From positions 2,480,001-2,544,000 of the forward strand of contig JAWKZN010000001.1 of the NCBI GenBank assembly GCA_041395945.1: a stretch of DNA of 64,000 nt, read 5' to 3'. The position numbers were made by a program, and so were the translations under genes. Position 1 is the stretch's first letter; each line of letters starts with the position of its first letter. The notes beneath the pieces are model-generated. The model was not told the DNA's origin. It made no database searches and saw only the letters and a program-made list of their open reading frames with translations. Shown here piece after piece: positions 1-9,249 of the stretch. The stretch is from Pseudomonadales bacterium (GTDB lineage Bacteria; Pseudomonadota; Gammaproteobacteria; Pseudomonadales; Azotimanducaceae).

Positions 1-1
1 G

Positions 2-541
2 GAGCTCGAAGCCGCAACCGAAGGAGAGGTTCGGGAAGAGCTGCGCCTGTTGCTCGGACAGGTTGATATTTGCCGTGACGTGCTCGAACGTCTCCGCGAA
101 GCCGCGACACCGACCCGTGAGCTGGTGCGGGGCGATCGCCTGCTGGAATCGCTGCGCGAGCGCCTTTCCCTGCTTCGGCCCACGATACGCACGCGTCTCG
201 AGATGCGCGACACGGACAATGCACCGCTGCTCGACATCGACACGACACTGCGCCAGGCACTGCTGAATCTGCTCGACAATGCAGCGGACGTCTCACCGCA
301 GGACGTGGTACTGGTGGGATGCTGGACACCCGACGCCGCCGTAATCGACATCCTCGATCGCGGACCCGGTTTTGGCAGGGCGTCGACAGTGCAGGGCAAC
401 GGCCTGGGTATGGGCTTCATGCTCGCGAACACGAGCATCGAGAGTGCCGGTGGTTCGGTGCACGCACTTGCACGGGAGGGTGGCGGCACCTGCATTCGGA
501 TACGTCTGCCCGCAATCCGACCGACAGAGGACGCCGCATGA
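2..541 (+). CDS. regB: RegB/PrrB/ActS-type redox sensor histidine kinase, C-terminal part
   Basis: The gene enters from outside the window; reading in frame from base 2 gives about 179 residues ending at TGA 539-541. Visible are the dimerisation helix following the His box (a segment of the LLLGQVDICRDVLERL type), the N box (LLNLLDNAADVS) and the G boxes (DRGPGFG, then GNGLGMGF). The helix sequence just after the His box resembles RegB/PrrB/ActS kinases, which sense redox state or respiratory flux from the membrane and phosphorylate a RegA-type partner. The sensory membrane half is not present here. The stop overlaps the start of the response-regulator gene (ATGA), so the two are translationally coupled. 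Kinase identity is secure; the RegB subfamily call rests mostly on the partner. Confidence 0.85.
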   Translation, partial: ELEAATEGEVREELRLLLGQVDICRDVLERLREAATPTRELVRGDRLLESLRERLSLLRPTIRTRLEMRDTDNAPLLDIDTTLRQALLNLLDNAADVSPQDVVLVGCWTPDAAVIDILDRGPGFGRASTVQGNGLGMGFMLANTSIESAGGSVHALAREGGGTCIRIRLPAIRPTEDAA

Positions 542-1080
542 ACGATCCTGACGGACGCGAGATCCTGGTTGTCGACGACGATCATGTCTTCCGCTCCGCG
601 CTCGGGCGGGCTTTCCGTCGCCGGGGATTTTCGATCCGCGAAGCGGATTCCGTGGCGGGTGCCAGGTCGGCGGTCACCGCCCGTCCACCGGATCTGGCCG
701 TCGTCGATCTGAAACTTCCGGACGGATCCGGCCTCGAAGTCGTGGAATTCCTGCACGCCGGTTCGAAGTCGACGCGTATCGTGGTACTGACCGGATACGC
801 GAGCATCGCCACCGCAGTAGAGGCGGTGAAGCTCGGCGCAACCAACTATCTGATGAAGCCGGCATCTCCCGACGAGATCCTGCGGGTGCTCGATGACACG
901 GACCCGGATCCCCGGACACCCATCGCGAGTCCTCCCGTATCCGTGGGACGCATCGAATGGGAACACATCCAGCGCGTGCTCGCCGAACACGGTGGCAACG
1001 TATCCGCCACCGCGCGGGCACTGCGCATGCACCGTCGCACGCTGCAGCGCAAGCTGGCCAAGCGACCTTTGAAGGAGTAG
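538..1080 (+). CDS. regA: RegA/PrrA/ActR-type response regulator
   Basis: 180 residues. The N-terminal receiver domain shows the acidic pair (LVVDDD), the phosphoacceptor Asp in VVDLKLPDGSG and the conserved Lys in YLMKPAS. A short Pro-rich linker leads to a C-terminal Fis-type helix-turn-helix (GGNVSATARALRMHRRTLQR). The short linker plus the WEHIQR...MHRRTLQRKLAKR ending is diagnostic of the RegA/PrrA/ActR/RoxR family, global regulators of energy metabolism in proteobacteria. The start at 538 overlaps the kinase stop (ATGA), whereas an upstream in-frame start at 319 would lie inside the kinase gene. No sigma-54 interaction domain is present, as expected for this family. Confidence 0.92.
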   Translation: MNDPDGREILVVDDDHVFRSALGRAFRRRGFSIREADSVAGARSAVTARPPDLAVVDLKLPDGSGLEVVEFLHAGSKSTRIVVLTGYASIATAVEAVKLGATNYLMKPASPDEILRVLDDTDPDPRTPIASPPVSVGRIEWEHIQRVLAEHGGNVSATARALRMHRRTLQRKLAKRPLKE

Positions 1081-1217
1081 GCAGACACCGCCGCAGCAGT
1101 CCGGGGAGACCCGGGGCATGCATCCATTCAGACGCTCAGCGGTTGCGGACAGACCGGCTCACTGAGCGGTCCCTGCTGATTGAGACGCTGGAGGTTACGT
1201 TTCGACGGGTCACTAAT

Positions 1218-2249
1218 TCAGGGATAGCTGCCGTACGGTTTCAGACTGCTTTTCTTCCCCGATATCGTTTTACCAAGCTCCCAGATTGTGCCCAAGGCGT
1301 CCTGAGTAGAGAGATAAGTAAAAGCGGCTGCGCCGCCAAGAATTCCCGACGACTCGGGCTCTATCCCCTCCTCCGCCAGACTCATGAGGACCTCATCGTG
1401 GTCCTTGACTGCGCCGAAACTCACATGATGAATGCCTGGGCCATGCGCGTTGAGAAACTCCCGGTGCGTGCTGACGCCGTGTGTGGGTTCGAGCAGCTCG
1501 AACTGGAGATCTCCCAGGTTGGCGACCGCCGCCTTCAGGCCGAAATCAGAGTCCCTCACCGCAACCCCGTGCAGACGACAATCCGCCAGGTGCGGCGGCT
1601 GGAAGTGCAGAAAATGCCATGGCCCCACACCCAGAAGCTCCCAGTATTGCCGGGCAATCTGCTCGACGTCCTCGACGACGATGCCCACCTGCACGATTCT
1701 CTTGCCTTCAAGGTCTATGGCACCCGGTCCGTCGACCGGCCATGTCCCCCACGGCTTCAGATTAGGTGCGTTGTCTGGAGGTGCGGGCTTCACAATCTCG
1801 ATGATGGTGCCCAATGCCTGCTGTGAGGCCAGATAGGTGAAGGTTGCAGCACCACCGATGAGACCCTGCATCTCAACACCGATCCCGGCATTGGCGAACT
1901 TCTCCACGGTCCTGTCATGGCCGTCGATGCCTCCGAAGCTCAGGTGATGCACGCCCTGCCCGTGCCGGTTCAGAAACTCCATGTGAGTGCTGGGGCCGTA
2001 CATCGGCTGGAGCAGCTCAATCTGAAGTTTGCCCAGATTCGCGGTGGCGATCCGGACGCAGGCATCGACCTCGCCCAGGGCCTGATCGTGGAGCTGAATC
2101 TCCGTTGGTTCGATATCAGTAAACTGCCACGGTCCTGCGCCGAACAGCTTTGTGTACCGTTTGGCTGTCCGAACCACATCTCGAACCACGATTCCGACCT
2201 GTACGATCGGTTTTCCCTTCAGCTCTGCTATGGGTTCGCTGGGTGGCAT
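1218..2249 (-). CDS. Two-domain VOC (glyoxalase/dioxygenase-fold) protein
   Basis: 343 residues formed by an internal duplication: residues about 10-165 and 180-335 each start with a KxIVQVGIVVxDV segment and carry a GVHHLSFG or GIHHVSFG motif with a possible metal-binding His. This is the vicinal-oxygen-chelate fold of methylmalonyl-CoA epimerases, glyoxalases and extradiol or 4-hydroxyphenylpyruvate-type dioxygenases. The substrate cannot be read from sequence. The gene lies 29 bp downstream of the TPP-enzyme gene on the same strand with a good ribosome site (CAGGAG), so the two probably form an operon and act on the same carbonyl or keto-acid metabolite (inference). Confidence 0.8.
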   Translation of the reverse strand: MPPSEPIAELKGKPIVQVGIVVRDVVRTAKRYTKLFGAGPWQFTDIEPTEIQLHDQALGEVDACVRIATANLGKLQIELLQPMYGPSTHMEFLNRHGQGVHHLSFGGIDGHDRTVEKFANAGIGVEMQGLIGGAATFTYLASQQALGTIIEIVKPAPPDNAPNLKPWGTWPVDGPGAIDLEGKRIVQVGIVVEDVEQIARQYWELLGVGPWHFLHFQPPHLADCRLHGVAVRDSDFGLKAAVANLGDLQFELLEPTHGVSTHREFLNAHGPGIHHVSFGAVKDHDEVLMSLAEEGIEPESSGILGGAAAFTYLSTQDALGTIWELGKTISGKKSSLKPYGSYP

Positions 2250-2278
2250 CTATTGACTCCTGGTACTCGCGTTTCGCA

Positions 2279-3958
2279 CTAGTGGGCTGCCTTGAGCATA
2301 TTCACATAGCCGGCAATGAACACAGAGGGATTTTCGTCATCGACTTCGACGTTGACGATGGACGGCTTCCCACTGGCAGCAGCTCTGCGGATGGCAGGGA
2401 GAATTTCTTCCGGATCGGTGACTTTCTCTCCGTAGCCTCCCCACATCTCGGCCATCTTTTCATAGGCAAACATGTGTGGGAATTCCACGTTGATCGGCCC
2501 CCGCTCAGCGTACTCCTCCGGACGCGCATGTCGCTCGGCCAGGCCGATCATCCCCCAACCGGAATTGTTGGAGATCACACAAACGACCGGTATGCCCAGT
2601 CGAGCCATGGTTTCCATTTCCATTGCGTAAAAGGCAAAGCTGCCATCCCCCGTGTACCACAGCACCGGCTTGCGATTGGCCGCCCAGGCACCGATCACCA
2701 TGGCCGGGCCGGTGCCAATCGTCCCATTGGCGCCGGTTTCATGGACCTGACCGGGACGGGTGACGTTGATTGCCGGCCGCATCCAGATTGAAGCCTCACC
2801 GCCATCATTGACGATCGTCCAGTCCGGAGCATCCTGTTCAAGAAAACGGCCCGTATCACCGGCGCACCGCGCGGGGTGGGCGGGCGTTTTCGTATCGCTG
2901 TATTCCGGCGGCAGACTGCTGGTATTCCCCGCCCTTGGCTTGCCGATCCAGGAATCGCCCGCTTTCGGGTTGCGCAGTGACTTGACTGTTTCAAGGACCT
3001 GTCTTGCCACCGGCCCGGCGCCACCGACAATACCAACATCGGCGCGCAGGTTGAAACCAATCTGCCGCATATCCGTATGCACCTGGATGATTCTGGCGTC
3101 CCCGGGGATCCCGGCACCGGAAGCCGTCCGGAAATCAAATCGGCAACCCACCGCAAGCACAACATCTGCACCAGCTGTGGCATCAGTATGCACCAGCGTA
3201 TTTTCTGATTCGTTGCCGAACAGGCCGCGACAGTTGGTGCCGATGACGCCAACCGGCATCTTCAGGTAGTCCGAAAGCTCTGCGATCGATGCCGCATCAT
3301 CCCCGATCGTCCACCGGGCACCTTCATCTACCAGCATCGCAGGCCGTTCAGCACTCGCCAGCAGTTGTGCAGCCTCCTGCACCAGAGCTGCGTCACCTCC
3401 CGGGATGGTTCGAGCACGCGAGGCAACCGGAAAGCGAATCTTCGCTTCATCAACCTTCGCATTGACCAGATCCGTTGGAATCTCCAGGTAAACCGGACCT
3501 GGGGTGTTGCTCATCGCCTGACGGCAGGCCATGGAGATGTATTCCGGAATGCGCTGCGCCCTGGTGAGTTTTCTCGCCCATTTGGAACAGGATTCCATCA
3601 GCTTCAGGGTTTCCATGTCCTGAAGGTCTCCGGCATCGCGTTTATCCTGGGCGACAGCACCACCGATCTGCAGCAAAGGGATATCCATCGATGCTGCTTC
3701 CATCATGCCTGCCGGGGTGTTTCCCACACCCGGGCCGGCCGTCGTCACCACCACGGCCATCTTCCCTGAAGTTCGCGTATAGGCGATGGCCGCATAAACG
3801 GCAGCACATTCGTGACGCACATCAATGATCTCGATACCCGCATTGCGCATGCCATAAAATATCGGCATCACATGACCGCCGCACAGGACGAACGCCTTCT
3901 CTATCCCTTCATTGGCCAGCGCCCTGCCTGCGAGTTCCCCGCCATCAACCATCGCCAT
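2279..3958 (-). CDS. Thiamine-pyrophosphate-dependent enzyme (acetolactate synthase/decarboxylase superfamily)
   Basis: 559 residues with the three-domain layout of the family. The N-terminal Pyr domain has the catalytic Glu in DVRHECAAVYAA; the middle domain follows at about 190-330; the C-terminal PP domain has the TPP-binding motif GDGSFAFYAMEMET...VVCVISNNSGWGM. The length is normal for acetolactate synthase large subunits, benzoylformate decarboxylases and oxalyl-CoA decarboxylases. There is no small-subunit ilvH gene nearby, so a catabolic decarboxylase or carboligase is more likely than branched-chain amino-acid synthesis (inference). The start at 3958 has GGAG eight bases upstream. 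It is the first gene of a likely two-gene operon with the VOC protein. Confidence 0.85.
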   Translation of the reverse strand: MAMVDGGELAGRALANEGIEKAFVLCGGHVMPIFYGMRNAGIEIIDVRHECAAVYAAIAYTRTSGKMAVVVTTAGPGVGNTPAGMMEAASMDIPLLQIGGAVAQDKRDAGDLQDMETLKLMESCSKWARKLTRAQRIPEYISMACRQAMSNTPGPVYLEIPTDLVNAKVDEAKIRFPVASRARTIPGGDAALVQEAAQLLASAERPAMLVDEGARWTIGDDAASIAELSDYLKMPVGVIGTNCRGLFGNESENTLVHTDATAGADVVLAVGCRFDFRTASGAGIPGDARIIQVHTDMRQIGFNLRADVGIVGGAGPVARQVLETVKSLRNPKAGDSWIGKPRAGNTSSLPPEYSDTKTPAHPARCAGDTGRFLEQDAPDWTIVNDGGEASIWMRPAINVTRPGQVHETGANGTIGTGPAMVIGAWAANRKPVLWYTGDGSFAFYAMEMETMARLGIPVVCVISNNSGWGMIGLAERHARPEEYAERGPINVEFPHMFAYEKMAEMWGGYGEKVTDPEEILPAIRRAAASGKPSIVNVEVDDENPSVFIAGYVNMLKAAH

Positions 3959-4212
3959 CTGAATTACTCCGGTCCATCTTTTTCAGGCTATGGAATATCC
4001 ACAGACTAACCCGGAAGTAACTAGGCAACTTCACCTATTGTGCTGCTGGAAGTGTATACGGTGAGCATCGAGACGGTGAGCGTGCCCGGACGAACGTCGC
4101 ACGACTGATCGCGGTTGCTGCTGCAGGTGTGCGGGCGAGTGTTGCTCATACCCGAGGAAGGATAGCCTGCGACAACGCGGACTGTCTGTCTGCATCCGAC
4201 AATCGACAACCG
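3959..4212. other. Intergenic region between groEL terminator and TPP gene
   Basis: About 250 bp with no gene I can support. A 62-codon minus-strand frame (4021-4209) is Ser/Thr-rich, has no clear ribosome site and resembles nothing I recognise. The region presumably holds the promoter of the TPP/VOC operon. Confidence 0.4.
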
Positions 4213-4239
4213 AAAAAAAAACCCGCAGGCGGGGTTTTT
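4213..4239 (-). terminator. Rho-independent terminator of groEL
   Basis: A/T-flanked hairpin: an AAAAACCC arm pairs with GGGTTTTT around a 7-nt loop. On the minus strand it is followed by a long T run (the A run 4213-4220 on the plus strand). It lies 33 bp after the groEL stop codon. Confidence 0.75.
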
Positions 4240-4272
4240 CCGCAGACCGAACTGCTTCTTAAAAAAGCGGAT

Positions 4273-5904
4273 CTACATCATGCCGCCCATATCCGGCATA
4301 CCACCATGCTGATGGCCTTCATCATCCACCGGTTGCTCGGCGACCATCGCTTCCGTGGTAATCATCAGGCCCGCAATGGATGCGGCTGACTGCAGGGCTG
4401 TTCGCACGACCTTCGCCGGGTCGATGATCCCCATCGCGACAAGATCCCCATACTCATCTGTGGCCGCATTGTAGCCTTTGGTGCCTTTCATCGATCGCAC
4501 CTTGTCCAGCACAATCGAGCCTTCAACTCCTGCATTTGTGGCGATCTGACGCAGTGGCGCACTCATCGCACGCATCGCAATCGCGATACCGACGTTCTGA
4601 TCTTCGTTGTCGCCTTTGACCTTGCTCACTGCATCCAGGGCGCGCACCAGAGCGACGCCGCCGCCGGCAACTACGCCTTCTTCAACAGCAGCGCGGGTGG
4701 AGTGAAGAGCGTCTTCCACACGGGCCTTTTTCTCCTTCATCTCTATTTCGGTTGGCGCTCCGACCTTGATCACGGCAACACCACCAGCCAGTTTGGCAAG
4801 ACGTTCCTGCAGCTTCTCGCGATCGTAGTCTGAAGTAGTGTCTTCGATTTCAGCACGCAGCTGCTTGATACGGCCTTCGATGGCGGATCTGGAACCGGCC
4901 CCGTCGACGATGGTGGTGGCGTCCTTGGTCGATGACACACGCTTCGCTGTACCGAGATCCTCCAGTTTGGCGCCTTCCAGGGTCAATCCCACTTCTTCGG
5001 AAATCACCGTAGCGCCGGTCAGGATGGCGATGTCCTGCAACATCGCTTTGCGGCGATCGCCAAACCCGGGTGCTTTGGCTGCGGTGACCTTGACGATACC
5101 CCGCAGGTTGTTCACCACCAGCGTGGCCAGCGCATCCCCGTCGATATCTTCCGCCACCACCACGAGCGGCTTGCCTGATTTGGCGACGGCTTCGAGGATG
5201 TGCAGCATGTCGCGGATCTTTGAGATCTTCTTGTCGTAGAGAAGAATGTAGGGTTCTTCCTGTTCGGCAGCCATGGTCTGCTGGTTGTTGATGAAATAGG
5301 GCGAAAGGTAGCCGCGATCAAACTGCATGCCTTCCACCAGTTCGAGCTCGTTTTCGAGTCCGGTGCCTTCTTCTACAGTGATTACGCCTTCCTTACCTAC
5401 TTTCTCCATCGCATCGGCAATGATCCTGCCAACGGATTCGTCACTGTTCGCTGAGATGGTGCCGACCTGAGCAATGGACTTTGAGTCTTCGCAGGGCGTG
5501 GCGATCGAGCCGATGTGCGCTACTGCCGCAGCAACCGCCTTGTCGATTCCGCGCTTGAGATCCATGGGGTTCATCCCCGCAGCGACCGATTTCAGACCTT
5601 CCTGGAGAATGGCCTGGGCCAGCACCGTGGCTGTCGTGGTGCCGTCGCCTGCCTCATCAGAGGTACGACTGGCCACCTCTTTGACCATCTGCGCGCCCAT
5701 GTTTTCGAATTTGTCTTTCAGCTCTATGGCTTTCGCAACGGACACACCGTCTTTCGTTACTGTCGGCGCACCATAGGACTTTTCCAGTACCACATTGCGT
5801 CCTCGCGGGCCCAGCGTGGCTTTAACCGCCCGGGCCAGGATGTTCACGCCATTGAGCATGCGATCGCGTGCGTCTTGCCCGAACTGTACGTCTTTAGCAC
5901 TCAT
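4273..5904 (-). CDS. groEL: Chaperonin GroEL (60 kDa)
   Basis: 543 residues, normal length. The start at 5904 gives the family N-terminus (MSAKDVQFG...), preceded by an AAGGAA ribosome site; an in-frame start 30 codons upstream would add unrelated residues and run into groES. Visible are the ATP-binding segments (LGPRGRNVV, TKDGVSVA, DEAGDGTTTATVLA) and the flexible C-terminal Gly-Met tail (GGMPDMGGMM). It forms the double-ring cytosolic folding chamber that works with GroES. groES lies 61 bp upstream on the same strand. Confidence 0.98.
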   Translation of the reverse strand: MSAKDVQFGQDARDRMLNGVNILARAVKATLGPRGRNVVLEKSYGAPTVTKDGVSVAKAIELKDKFENMGAQMVKEVASRTSDEAGDGTTTATVLAQAILQEGLKSVAAGMNPMDLKRGIDKAVAAAVAHIGSIATPCEDSKSIAQVGTISANSDESVGRIIADAMEKVGKEGVITVEEGTGLENELELVEGMQFDRGYLSPYFINNQQTMAAEQEEPYILLYDKKISKIRDMLHILEAVAKSGKPLVVVAEDIDGDALATLVVNNLRGIVKVTAAKAPGFGDRRKAMLQDIAILTGATVISEEVGLTLEGAKLEDLGTAKRVSSTKDATTIVDGAGSRSAIEGRIKQLRAEIEDTTSDYDREKLQERLAKLAGGVAVIKVGAPTEIEMKEKKARVEDALHSTRAAVEEGVVAGGGVALVRALDAVSKVKGDNEDQNVGIAIAMRAMSAPLRQIATNAGVEGSIVLDKVRSMKGTKGYNAATDEYGDLVAMGIIDPAKVVRTALQSAASIAGLMITTEAMVAEQPVDDEGHQHGGMPDMGGMM

Positions 5905-5965
5905 GCCTGATTCCTTGTAATGTTCTTCTGACAGGGTCCCGGGATCGGGGTTGCCTGCGATCTCA

Positions 5966-6256
5966 CTAGTTTTCCAACACGCCAAAAATCTCACTCTCAG
6001 AGAGGATGAGCAGTTCTTCGTCGTTGATTTTTATCTTGCTGCCGCCGTACTGGCTGAAAAGGACCTGATCACCCTTTTTGATGTCGCAGGCCCGGACATC
6101 GCCGTTGTCGAGGATTCGGCCGGGGCCAACCGCCAGCACATCGCCCCGCGAGGGCTTTTCCGCCGCTGATGCAGGGACAAAAATGCCGCCAGAGGTTGTG
6201 GTTTCTTCTTCCAGTCGGCGTACGACGACGCGATCGTGTAAAGGTCGGATGTTCAT
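5966..6256 (-). CDS. groES: Co-chaperonin GroES (10 kDa)
   Basis: 96 residues with the family start (MNIRPLHDRVVVRR), the mobile loop region (EETTTSGGIFVP) and the GDQVLFSQYGG core; normal length. It caps GroEL rings. It is the first gene of the groES-groEL operon, with a GGGAG ribosome site before the start and a sigma-32-like promoter about 120 bp upstream. Confidence 0.98.
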   Translation of the reverse strand: MNIRPLHDRVVVRRLEEETTTSGGIFVPASAAEKPSRGDVLAVGPGRILDNGDVRACDIKKGDQVLFSQYGGSKIKINDEELLILSESEIFGVLEN

Positions 6257-6373
6257 TGCTCACTCCCGGTTGCGCGTGTTGTTCAGGTTCCGTCGACGGG
6301 TCCCGCGATCGGCAGGTCGTCGAACCGCGCATCAGCAGTCTTACCTTGAGAATGCTGGCAGGGCAGGCACTAA

Positions 6374-6401
6374 GTTGGGGGGATAACGGCCAGATTCAAG
6401 G
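6374..6401 (-). promoter_or_regulatory. Sigma-32 (heat-shock) type promoter for groESL
   Basis: On the minus strand the sequence reads CTTGAA, about 13 bases, then CCCCCAACT. This resembles the RpoH consensus (CTTGAAA, 11-15 nt, CCCCATnT). It sits 118 bp before the groES start. I saw no CIRCE (HrcA) operator between it and groES, so control by RpoH rather than HrcA is suggested. Confidence 0.5.
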
Positions 6402-6714
6402 GCTGGTGAGAAATAAAGGTGAACAAGGGGACTTCAGGCCGATCCGGCGGCCCTGAAGTGGAGGTTGCAGTGGTCGCAGACGCTCTGAACGGCCGGTGTT
6501 CAACGATCAGATAGGCATTCCTGCTGCTGATCAATGTCCGGTCGATCTGTTTTCCGGTCGTTTTTCAGCAAAGGCCTGATAGGGATGCAGGCAGTCGAAC
6601 ACTTCCATATCCCCTCTCCTCCCGATTTTCGCTACAGTGCGCGCTCAATTCGGGATTCACCAGCCATCATTGGCAGGGATGAATCTGCCCGGGGGGCGGG
6701 ATAGACTCCCGCGC
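6402..6714. other. Intergenic region with one hairpin
   Basis: About 310 bp between the divergent groES operon and the DUF4336 gene. The only structure I see is an imperfect inverted repeat at 6431-6459 (ACTTCAGG-CCG against CGG-CCCTGAAGT) without a T tail. No small gene is supported. Confidence 0.4.
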
Positions 6715-7422
6715 ATGTCCAGCCTTTTCCCGATCGGCGAATCCATCTGGCTCGCAGAAGGCCCGATCGTTGATTTTCACGGATTCCCCTATCCCACCAG
6801 AATGGTAGTCATCCGCTTGAGCAAGGGTGATTTATGGGTCTGGTCACCCATCGCACTGAACGACGAACTCACATCCGAAGTGAAAGCTCTGGGTCACATT
6901 GCCCACCTGATCAGCCCGAACAAGATCCATCACCTGTATCTGACCGAGTGGCTCAAGGTCTTTCCCTCCGCGCTCGTCTGGGGTCCCGCCTCCTCGATCC
7001 GAAAGCTGAGGCACATCGGGTTTCAGCCTGCGCTCACGGCGAAAGCGCCCCCCGCCTGGCGCGATGAGATCGACCAGTTCTGGTTCCATGGCTCCTTCTT
7101 CATGGACGAAATCGTCTTCCAGCACCGGGCTTCACGCACGGCGATCCTTGGGGATCTGAGCGAGAATTTCAGCACCGGTTTTCTCGAGGAGCATTGGGCG
7201 CCCTGGCAGCGCAGAGTCGCGAAGTGGTGGCGCATCGTCGACGGGTACGGCTATGCGCCGCTCGAATGGCGGCTGAGCTGGATGCATCGAGAACCAGCCA
7301 GAGTCGCGCTGCGTGGTCTCCTTGCAGCGAGACCGGAGCAGGTAGTCATGGCTCATGGTGAATGGCAGCGGACGGACGGCCACGCCTACCTGACACATGC
7401 TTTCGCCTGGTTGAAAGCTTGA
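6715..7422 (+). CDS. DUF4336 family protein (metallo-hydrolase-like fold)
   Basis: 235 residues from the ATG at 6715. The N-terminal pattern (IWLAEGPIVDFHGFPYPTRMVVIRLSKGDLWVWSPIAL) and an internal HLYLTEWLKVFP segment match the DUF4336 family as I remember it, which has a beta-lactamase-like fold of unknown activity. Earlier in-frame starts at 6637 and 6679 exist, but the family homology begins near MSSLFPIGES, so 6715 is preferred. No signal peptide is visible. The gene stands alone between groESL and the convergent MalY-like gene. Function unknown. Confidence 0.7.
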   Translation: MSSLFPIGESIWLAEGPIVDFHGFPYPTRMVVIRLSKGDLWVWSPIALNDELTSEVKALGHIAHLISPNKIHHLYLTEWLKVFPSALVWGPASSIRKLRHIGFQPALTAKAPPAWRDEIDQFWFHGSFFMDEIVFQHRASRTAILGDLSENFSTGFLEEHWAPWQRRVAKWWRIVDGYGYAPLEWRLSWMHREPARVALRGLLAARPEQVVMAHGEWQRTDGHAYLTHAFAWLKA

Positions 7423-7704
7423 GGACGCGGCACGGCTAGACTGCTATCACTCTCCCCCTGTCACCACACAACGGACAGAGCGTATGTGACACGGTCGTTC
7501 CGGTCCGCCATATCCAGGGCCCCGAAGTGCATGCGGATTGGTACATGATGTTTGTGGAGATAGTACAGGGTACTGCGTTGTCCACCATGAACATACACAT
7601 GGATCTTCAGTGTGCGTGTGGGGCGCTGATGTCGGGCGACCGACGCCAGGTTCGATTCACACTTCACAGCCGAGGACTTAACCTCAGCCGCGCAAGGAGA
7701 GGAA

Positions 7705-9084
7705 TCAGACGCTGCGGATGGCTTGCGTCATGTTGTCCAGAGCGACGCGAATGATTTCCCTCGACGTGCCGATGTTCATGCGCATGCAGCGTTCTCCACC
7801 CTTGCCGTAGCCTTCGCCGTCATTCAACTGCACGCCACAGTGTTCGACAAGCCAGGACTCGAATACCTCCGATTCTGTCATCGGCTCGCTGGTCGCCTGA
7901 CTGGCCGCCGACCTTTCGACTACGCCGGCGGCGTCCATGATCCCGTCGAAGTGCAGCCAGCTCAGAAAGGTGCCTTCGGCCCTTGTGTAGCCCACCTGCG
8001 GCAGGTGTTTGGCCAGATAGTTCTCGACGAAGCTGTGGTTGGCATCGATATAGGGCAGTAACTGATCGAGCCATTCCTTTCCATGTCGATAGGCAGCTTC
8101 GTTGGCCACCACACCGAGCGTGTTGATGTCGGCTCGGTGATTTTTCCGAACACGCGCGAGATAGATTGGGTTGGTCGAAAACCAGTAGGCGTTTTTCGAC
8201 GCTGGTATGCTGAAGCTTTTGGTAATCGCCTTGAAGGTGAGACTGTTGTTGACGATGTCTTTGTCGGGGAGGCTGGCGAATGGGGTGTATTGCTTACCTG
8301 CTCGAACAAAGTCGGCGTGAATCTCATCGGCCAGCACCACGATATCGTACTTCAAACACAGTTCACCGATACGCAGCAGATCCTGTCTTGACCAGACATT
8401 GCCAGTGGGGTTCTGGGGATTGCACAGCAGCAGGCTGTGGGTATCCGGTGTCATGCGCGCTTCGAGATCATCCCAGTCAATCGCGTAAGCGCCGTTCTCG
8501 AAAATCAGTTCGCTTTCGTTGGCAGTTGTCCGAGTGTAAGTTAGATCAGAGTAAAAGCCGTTGTAAGTCGGCGTCATCAGCAGCACCTGGCTGCCGGGTG
8601 GCGAAAACGTGGTGAGTGCAGCGATGAGTCCGGGATGGACACCTGTCGCAATCTCAATCGTATCGGGATCCACCTCCACACCGTGCCGCTCACTGTTCCA
8701 CTCGCAGATCGCCTCTTTCAGTGACTGGTGTCCTATGCCGCTACTGAGATATCCCCAGTTCTCGTGCTCCATGCGCTTGCGCATGGCTTCACCGATGCAG
8801 GGCGCAGCCCTGAAGTCCAGATCGGCGATACCCATACCGATCTGAAACCTGTTGCCAAACAGTTCGATCTGGCGATCCCACTTGGTGCATTCGGTGCCGA
8901 TACGGTGGTACACCGTATCGAAGTCGTACTTGCCGTCGATGAGATATGGCAGGTTACTATCGGTTAACCCGGCGGCGGTGGGCGCAGCGGTCAGCGTTGC
9001 GCTGGTACTCACAGCGCCCGCCAGTGCCGTCATCCCGGCACCCTTAAGAAAACCTCGACGATTCAGTTCCGGAGTCTGCGGCAT
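7705..9084 (-). CDS. Tat-exported MalY/PatB-type PLP-dependent C-S lyase or aminotransferase
   Basis: 459 residues. The start at 9084 has a GGGGGGAA ribosome site; the longer frame begins 28 codons earlier without one. Residues about 7-35 form a twin-arginine signal (NRRGFLKGAG, a hydrophobic stretch, then Ala-rich). The remainder is a fold-type I aminotransferase close to MalY/PatB: NPQNPTGNVW, the cofactor Asp in DEIHADF and the Schiff-base Lys in AITKSFS. MalY/PatB proteins are normally cytoplasmic cystathionine beta-lyases, so a Tat leader is unusual. Substrate unknown. It is convergent with the DUF4336 gene and stands alone. Confidence 0.85.
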   Translation of the reverse strand: MPQTPELNRRGFLKGAGMTALAGAVSTSATLTAAPTAAGLTDSNLPYLIDGKYDFDTVYHRIGTECTKWDRQIELFGNRFQIGMGIADLDFRAAPCIGEAMRKRMEHENWGYLSSGIGHQSLKEAICEWNSERHGVEVDPDTIEIATGVHPGLIAALTTFSPPGSQVLLMTPTYNGFYSDLTYTRTTANESELIFENGAYAIDWDDLEARMTPDTHSLLLCNPQNPTGNVWSRQDLLRIGELCLKYDIVVLADEIHADFVRAGKQYTPFASLPDKDIVNNSLTFKAITKSFSIPASKNAYWFSTNPIYLARVRKNHRADINTLGVVANEAAYRHGKEWLDQLLPYIDANHSFVENYLAKHLPQVGYTRAEGTFLSWLHFDGIMDAAGVVERSAASQATSEPMTESEVFESWLVEHCGVQLNDGEGYGKGGERCMRMNIGTSREIIRVALDNMTQAIRSV

Positions 9085-9249
9085 CGTTCCCCCCAATGGC
9101 TGCAGTTGGCGGTGACAGATTAGCAGATCATCAGTGTAGTTGAGACATGAGCGCCGGAGTCGGGTCATGGCGGGTTCAGAACATTTCGCAGGGAGAGTAC
9201 CGATGCCGGATTTTGTCGAAACTACGGCATTAGCACTCGAATTTCTACA

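Noticed and set aside
319..537. Upstream extension of the response regulator
   Set aside because: Lies entirely inside the kinase gene; the ATGA junction at 538 gives the proper receiver-domain start.
957..1836. Long plus-strand frames opposite the VOC gene
   Set aside because: Arg- and Cys-rich translations with no family resemblance; shadows of the real minus-strand gene.
4021..4209. 62-codon minus-strand frame between groEL and the TPP gene
   Set aside because: No ribosome site, no recognisable family, and Ser/Thr-biased composition.
6256..6456. CIRCE/HrcA operator upstream of groES
   Set aside because: No TTAGCACTC-N9-GAGTGCTAA or close match; a sigma-32-like promoter fits better.
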